DNA of 11,485 nucleotides, from NCBI GenBank assembly GCA_036939355.1, contig JALLAP010001360.1, forward strand, positions 1 to 11,485. Reading direction: 5' to 3'. Under the pieces are notes generated by a model. It did no database searches. It saw nothing but the letters and a program-made list of their open reading frames with translations, and was not told where the DNA came from. Made by a program: the position numbers and the translations under genes. The number at the start of each line of letters is the position of its first letter. The stretch's first letter is position 1. Shown in pieces: positions 11,001 through 11,485 of this stretch. The DNA comes from Thalassiosira profunda. Lineage: Eukaryota > Bacillariophyta > Thalassiosirophyceae > Thalassiosirales > Thalassiosiraceae.

Positions 11001-11485
11001 TCATCCCCTCCGCCCGTGGCAATGGTTTGGTCGCCCGTGACGCTGACCACATCCACGTGGTCGTTTCCAGCTCCAGTCGTTATGTCCACACCCCCCACCA
11101 CGTTCTCCAAAGATATACGATCGCCTGTCCCCCCTGGCGTTCGAACTACGACGTCTCCCCCGATATTTTCAGCACCAACCGTATGAGTGCAATCTGAATT
11201 ACAGATTATGCTCAGTCCACCGTCGACGTCGGACGCAGATACCCCAACGGTTCCCGTGCCGGACGTTATGATGACATCACCCTGGCCGTCAGTAATATTG
11301 ACTTCGTCACTGCCATCGAATGTCGCAAAGCTGAGAGAGTAATTCTGGGCAGTCGCTGCAGCAGGGCTGTCTCCTGAAGCCGCCCCACACTCCTGGTTCA
11401 CAAGAATGGTATCCCTCGCATTGCCCCCTCGAACGTCGGCGTTGGCTGCATCGAGCCCGCAAATTTCCACTCGATTGCTGTTTGC
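1..11485 (-). CDS. Giant multi-exon RTX/Calx-beta-type calcium-binding extracellular protein, partial at both ends
   Basis: One gene fills the window. Eighteen exons join in frame on the minus strand: 11485-10238, 10145-9969, 9844-9787, 9684-9371, 9293-8640, 8555-8520, 8436-8377, 8291-7380, 7277-4919, 4830-4042, 3950-3892, 3815-3632, 3552-3071, 2995-2939, 2865-2806, 2729-2643, 2562-2163 and 2058-1. They give about 3,331 codons without a stop. The protein is rich in Gly and Asp, with many GGxGxD nonapeptides (hemolysin-type Ca2+-binding beta-rolls), Calx-beta-like stretches, Ser/Pro/Thr spacers and N-x-S/T sequons. I see no catalytic domain or transmembrane segment in the visible part. A role as a secreted or surface-displayed adhesive or structural calcium-binding protein is inferred. 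RTX repeats occur in toxins but also in adhesins, S-layer proteins and enzymes, and nothing here supports a toxin. The start codon, signal peptide and stop lie outside the window. Confidence 0.9.
2163..2562 (-). CDS. Exon 17: spacer end, Cys pair and return to RTX
   Basis: 133 codons plus one base (phase 0 in, phase 1 out). Residues 1-32 are Ser/Pro/Thr ([19 protein letters not shown], then [13 protein letters not shown]), then [12 protein letters not shown]. Residues 50-120 are a mixed region with the sequons NIT, NGT and NES and a hydrophobic strand [12 protein letters not shown], too short and polar-flanked to call a membrane helix. It ends [13 protein letters not shown], re-entering RTX. 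The donor is GATG^GTGAGT; intron 17 is 2162-2059 (104 nt), acceptor CTGCCTAG. Confidence 0.86.
2511..2564 (-). repeat. 54-bp exact duplication, copy in exon 17
   Basis: Identical to 2678-2731. A weaker internal repeat with the same coding pattern continues to about 2471, so the spacer has been extended by nested duplication. Confidence 0.9.
2563..2642 (-). other. Intron 16, a duplicated intron with two competing acceptors
   Basis: The first 73 bases copy intron 14 with one visible mismatch, including its acceptor CAACAG (2571-2570). Seven bases later, at the duplication junction, lies GCCTAG^AGC (2564-2563). Only the downstream TAG keeps the 133-codon frame of exon 17. The inherited CAACAG site would shift the frame and reach a stop near 2350. 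The used acceptor is therefore inferred from frame. Confidence 0.75.
2566..2672 (-). repeat. 107-bp duplication, copy A (exon 16 tail, intron 16)
   Basis: Copy of 2862-2968. It ends at 2566, one base before the 54-bp repeat 2511-2564 begins, so two duplicated segments meet at base 2565. Confidence 0.92.
2643..2729 (-). CDS. Exon 16: 87-nt Ser/Pro/Thr spacer mini-exon
   Basis: Twenty-nine codons, phase 0-0, beginning [19 protein letters not shown] and ending GPTSPPST. The acceptor is CACAAAG^AGC, the same AAAG type as exon 6. The donor is ACG^GTAAGT; intron 16 is 2642-2563 (80 nt) and is nearly identical to intron 14. The 5' part of this exon is repeated at the start of exon 17, and its 3' end repeats exon 14. 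Confidence 0.82.
2678..2731 (-). repeat. 54-bp exact duplication, copy in exon 16
   Basis: Identical to 2511-2564 at an offset of 167. It includes the AG of the exon 16 acceptor and the coding part for [17 protein letters not shown]. The copy at 2511-2564 forms the 5' end of exon 17 and supplies its acceptor AG. Confidence 0.92.
2806..2865 (-). CDS. Exon 15: 60-nt Ser/Pro/Thr spacer mini-exon
   Basis: Twenty codons, phase 0-0: [20 protein letters not shown]. The acceptor is CAACAG^AGC and the donor AAG^GTCAGT; intron 15 is 2805-2730 (76 nt), with a plausible branch site AGCTAAC shortly before the acceptor CACAAAG. SPTNN matches the start of exons 7 and 8, suggesting the two spacer clusters share an origin. 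Confidence 0.84.
2862..2968 (-). repeat. 107-bp duplication, copy B (exon 14 tail, intron 14, exon 15 start)
   Basis: Matches 2566-2672 at an offset of 296 with three mismatches in 107 bases. It includes the complete intron 14 with donor and acceptor. The very high identity, even in the intron, implies a recent duplication or gene conversion. Confidence 0.92.
2939..2995 (-). CDS. Exon 14: 57-nt Ser/Pro/Thr spacer mini-exon
   Basis: Nineteen codons, phase 0-0: [11 protein letters not shown] then GPTSPPST. The donor is ACG^GTAAGT; intron 14 is 2938-2866 (73 nt), acceptor TTCAACAG. The last ten codons (GPTSPPST tail), the whole intron and the first four bases of exon 15 are duplicated at 2566-2672. 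Confidence 0.84.
3071..3552 (-). CDS. Exon 13: dense RTX array, cap, and Cys-rich patch
   Basis: Two bases plus 160 codons, phase 0 at the end. Residues 9-58 are a compact RTX array ([47 protein letters not shown]), the cleanest in the window and most likely to bind Ca2+. After the cap [12 protein letters not shown] the composition changes. Residues 95-156 hold ten Cys, including [19 protein letters not shown] then GGRC, probably a small disulfide-bonded module. The donor is GCT^GTGAGT; intron 13 is 3070-2996 (75 nt), acceptor CCTACCTCAG. Confidence 0.88.
3553..3631 (-). other. Intron 12, probable GC-AG intron
   Basis: The donor is G^GCAAGT and the acceptor CGTTCTAG^AT, 79 nt, the same size class as the other introns. 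The splice makes GAT (Asp) and [10 protein letters not shown], like the Asp-splitting phase-1 junctions at introns 3, 9 and 10. The upstream GTGAGG (GT at 3644) is phase 0 and would break the frame with either nearby acceptor. A second in-phase acceptor, CCCCAG, would start the exon at 3573 and add seven residues, giving a 58-nt intron. Confidence 0.72.
3632..3815 (-). CDS. Exon 12: RTX cap exon ending at a GC donor
   Basis: 61 codons plus one base (phase 0 in, phase 1 out): [20 protein letters not shown], then DNGEILREA and a polar tail ending [14 protein letters not shown] is the standard cap after an RTX block. The frame hits TGA soon after RRYGK, so an intron is required. The only donor that gives the needed phase 1 with a good consensus is TATG^GCAAGT, a GC-type 5' splice site. 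See the intron entry at 3553-3631. Confidence 0.8.
3892..3950 (-). CDS. Exon 11: 59-nt RTX exon
   Basis: Two bases complete Asp, then 19 codons: [19 protein letters not shown] (phase 1 in, phase 0 out). [11 protein letters not shown] is a canonical RTX nonapeptide. The donor is CGA^GTGAGT; intron 11 is 3891-3816 (76 nt), acceptor GTACGCTCAG. Reading on from this exon meets a TGA straight after the donor, which supports splicing. Confidence 0.85.
4042..4830 (-). CDS. Exon 10: four RTX blocks each closed by a G-D cap strand
   Basis: Two bases complete Asp (G|AT), giving GDGGDDILIGG; 262 codons plus one base follow (phase 1 out). Caps are [32 protein letters not shown] and [10 protein letters not shown]. 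Between them are GGDD or GGxD turns ([33 protein letters not shown]). A recurring lead-in strand, IESITS / SIETTA / FESILD, starts successive blocks, so the unit is about 60-80 residues. The donor is TATG^GTGCGT, a weaker site; intron 10 is 4041-3951 (91 nt), acceptor GAATTCCAG-like (TATTCCAG). Confidence 0.9.
4919..7277 (-). CDS. Exon 9: long exon with beta-rolls, beta-sandwich-like domain, RTX blocks and spacer
   Basis: 786 codons plus one base (phase 0 in, phase 1 out). Residues 50-215 are a degenerate beta-roll ([34 protein letters not shown]). Residues 219-251 are a short repeat of APALxxGANES. Residues 260-365 look like a beta-sandwich with NFTLTVYDP, then [19 protein letters not shown], the 'FTLTFxG...I.YNATAAxVQAALExL' pattern; a four-Cys loop lies at 319-334. 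Residues 510-720 are RTX turns ([31 protein letters not shown]) with caps [10 protein letters not shown] and [10 protein letters not shown]. Residues 749-777 are a Ser/Pro/Thr spacer ([15 protein letters not shown]). The donor is GATG^GTAAGT; intron 9 is 4918-4831 (88 nt), acceptor TGATAG. Confidence 0.92.
6525..6623 (-). repeat. Degenerate minisatellite encoding APALxxGANES in exon 9
   Basis: Three consecutive imperfect units: [24 protein letters not shown] and APEMGTNGT. Each ends in an N-x-S/T sequon (NES, NES, NGT), so repeat growth adds potential N-glycosylation sites between a beta-roll and the beta-sandwich-like domain. Confidence 0.8.
7380..8291 (-). CDS. Exon 8: spacer tail plus second Calx-beta-like region
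   Basis: 304 codons, phase 0-0. Residues 1-20 finish the spacer ([20 protein letters not shown]). Residues 22-170 form an extended beta-rich region. Residues 166-190 read [20 protein letters not shown], the 'V.DND.AGV.V.ESGG' junction of Calx-beta-like modules. Residues 265-290 read [18 protein letters not shown] then IDDDEEEG, matching 'LTFTPxNWxxPQxVTVTAxDDxxxEG'. Sequons NNT, NET, NLT, NGT and NWS are visible. The donor is TTG^GTAAGA; intron 8 is 7379-7278 (102 nt), acceptor CATATTCAG. The Calx-beta assignment is by pattern only; I would expect it to bind Ca2+ or act as a stalk domain. Confidence 0.88.
8273..8552 (-). repeat. Tandem duplication of about 144 bp spanning exons 6-8 and introns 6-7
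   Basis: Segment 8418-8552 aligns with 8273-8409 at an offset of 143-145, roughly 80% alike by eye with small indels. Each copy holds the 3' end of one spacer exon, a whole intron (6 or 7) and the 5' end of the next exon. Introns 6 and 7 share a block around GTGAGTACATCTC and a block around GTCTCTGACACCTTCGC. Confidence 0.83.
8377..8436 (-). CDS. Exon 7: 60-nt Ser/Pro/Thr spacer mini-exon
   Basis: Twenty codons, phase 0-0, beginning [12 protein letters not shown] and ending SPTSDPTE. The acceptor is CCCTCAG^TCT and the donor GAG^GTGAGT; intron 7 is 8376-8292 (85 nt). Its 5' end matches the start of exon 8 (SPTNNQTQ) and its 3' end matches exon 6 (SPTSNPTE). It therefore sits between two tandem copies of an exon-intron-exon unit. 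Confidence 0.83.
8520..8555 (-). CDS. Exon 6: 36-nt Ser/Pro/Thr spacer mini-exon
   Basis: Twelve codons, phase 0-0: [12 protein letters not shown]. The acceptor is CGCAAAG^AAT, purine-rich at the end but preceded by a pyrimidine stretch. The donor is GAG^GTGAGT; intron 6 is 8519-8437 (83 nt). Its length is a multiple of three, so skipping would shorten the spacer without a frameshift. The exact acceptor is the least certain point, though frame and motif support it. Confidence 0.75.
8640..9293 (-). CDS. Exon 5: RTX turn followed by Calx-beta-like region
   Basis: 218 codons, phase 0-0. Residues 1-65 continue the beta-roll ([20 protein letters not shown]). From about residue 98 a beta-sandwich-like part begins, with [19 protein letters not shown] and a strand [10 protein letters not shown]. 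Near residues 175-195 is [18 protein letters not shown], which follows the 'LTFTPxNWxxPQxVTV' pattern that ends Calx-beta-like modules in bacterial extracellular proteins. It ends ...VAVGPTE, the same PTE tail as exons 6 and 7. The donor is GAG^GTAAGC; intron 5 is 8639-8556 (84 nt). Confidence 0.88.
9371..9684 (-). CDS. Exon 4: RTX turns with sequon-rich insert
   Basis: Two bases complete the Asp codon, followed by 104 codons ending in phase 0. It contains [19 protein letters not shown] and [17 protein letters not shown]. The sequons NGT, NDT, NAT (twice) and NSS are clustered, as expected for a secreted glycoprotein. The donor is GAA^GTAAGT; intron 4 is 9370-9294 (77 nt) with a pyrimidine-rich acceptor CCCCACAG. 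The joined sequence ...[16 protein letters not shown] resembles the 'TL.VNGT.GDD' strand order of bacterial giant RTX proteins (pattern knowledge only, no search done). Confidence 0.88.
9787..9844 (-). CDS. Exon 3: 58-nt exon carrying an RTX half-motif
   Basis: Nineteen codons plus one base (phase 0 in, phase 1 out): [19 protein letters not shown], then G. The donor is G^GTGAGC; intron 3 is 9786-9685 (102 nt) with acceptor TATACGCAG. The split codon becomes GAC (Asp), giving NGDSDNDSFVV. Both ends of this exon fall inside calcium-binding loops. Confidence 0.86.
9860..9885. repeat. 13-bp perfect tandem duplication inside intron 2
   Basis: Two exact copies of gagacagaggcag on the plus strand, followed by a partial third. 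On the coding strand this is a CTGCCTCTGTCTC tract just upstream of the acceptor of intron 2, so the polypyrimidine tract appears to have grown by slippage. It explains why intron 2 is the longest here. Confidence 0.85.
9969..10145 (-). CDS. Exon 2: RTX motif segment
   Basis: 59 codons, phase 0 at both ends. It opens with [14 protein letters not shown], an RTX-type turn, and ends ISGGFG. The donor is GGG^GTAAGG. Intron 2 is 9968-9845 (124 nt, the longest here) with acceptor CCGATAG. The next exon starts NDTFNV, so the join makes GGFGNDTFNV, a perfect GGxGxDxF nonapeptide across the splice. This is strong internal support for the model. Confidence 0.88.
10238..11485 (-). CDS. Exon 1 (5' truncated by window): beta-roll repeats with a 186-residue tandem unit
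   Basis: Open from the window edge (416 codons, phase 0 at its end). It starts inside a repeat: the segment beginning [10 protein letters not shown] recurs 186 residues later. Between the copies are beta-roll turns such as [11 protein letters not shown] and [10 protein letters not shown], a spacing of about 20 residues per turn. After the second copy come [10 protein letters not shown] and [10 protein letters not shown], classical RTX motifs. The tail holds EICADIAC-like Cys-containing segments and the sequon NRT. The donor is ATG^GTCAGT and intron 1 is 10237-10146 (92 nt), with acceptor TTTTCCAG. Joining gives [14 protein letters not shown], a restored RTX motif. An alternative reading that continues past the donor ends after about ten codons in the intron. 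Confidence 0.88.
10742..10927 (-). repeat. 558-bp tandem repeat, downstream copy
   Basis: Second copy of the segment at 11300-11485. It encodes [20 protein letters not shown] then TILVNQ, compared with ...[10 protein letters not shown] in the other copy. After this copy the sequence diverges from the unit, so this looks like the last repeat of an array. Confidence 0.9.
11300..11485 (-). repeat. 558-bp tandem repeat, upstream copy (runs off the window)
   Basis: Aligns without gaps to 10742-10927 at an offset of exactly 558 bases (186 codons). The last approx. 90 bases toward the window edge are almost identical; the part near 11300 is more diverged. The full unit, repeat to repeat, is contained in exon 1. 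The upstream end is cut by the window, so further copies may follow. Confidence 0.9.

Noticed and set aside
1..11485. RTX toxin or bacterial hemolysin operon
   Set aside because: No pore-forming or acylation region, no type I secretion genes, and seventeen spliceosomal introns. The repeats alone do not indicate toxicity.

Overview
The window lies entirely inside one very large, intron-rich eukaryotic gene on the minus strand, open at both ends. Reading the minus strand from 11485 to 1, I can join 18 exons (9,994 coding bases, about 3,331 codons) through 17 short introns of 73-124 nt (1,491 bases in total). Sixteen introns are GT-AG and one is best read as GC-AG. Every junction keeps frame, and several rebuild a textbook calcium-binding motif across the splice. 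Neither the start codon with its signal peptide nor the stop codon is in the window. I see no credible plus-strand gene, no RNA gene and no mobile element.

The protein is a giant, probably secreted or surface-exposed mosaic. In order (N to C): (1) an RTX-like beta-roll region, 11485-9371, including one full 186-residue repeat unit; (2) a Calx-beta-like region, 9293-8640; (3) a Ser/Pro/Thr spacer spread over tiny exons, 8555-8252; (4) a second Calx-beta-like region, 8230-7380; (5) a 786-codon exon, 7277-4919, holding further beta-roll blocks, a beta-sandwich-like domain and another Ser/Pro/Thr stretch; (6) dense RTX blocks, 4830-3330, each closed by a 'hydrophobic-x-G-D' strand; (7) a Cys-rich patch, 3268-3083; (8) a second Ser/Pro/Thr spacer of duplicated mini-exons, 2995-2461; (9) a C-terminal region, 2460-1, where the RTX repeat becomes progressively degenerate. 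The module order resembles large secreted calcium-binding proteins of bacteria. The introns, SPT spacers and many N-x-S/T sequons show that this is a nuclear gene of a eukaryote.

Organism: a microbial eukaryote. Short introns at high density, balanced base composition and Ser/Pro/Thr spacers of the 'SPTNN' type suggest a secondary-plastid alga or relative (cryptophyte, stramenopile or haptophyte). The sequence does not let me choose, and this is low-confidence inference.

The most interesting structure is in how the gene evolved: tandem exon-intron duplications built the spacers (one made a new splice acceptor at its junction), the spacer exons are all phase 0-0 cassettes, and several RTX-region introns are phase 1 and cut the repeat near the same loop.
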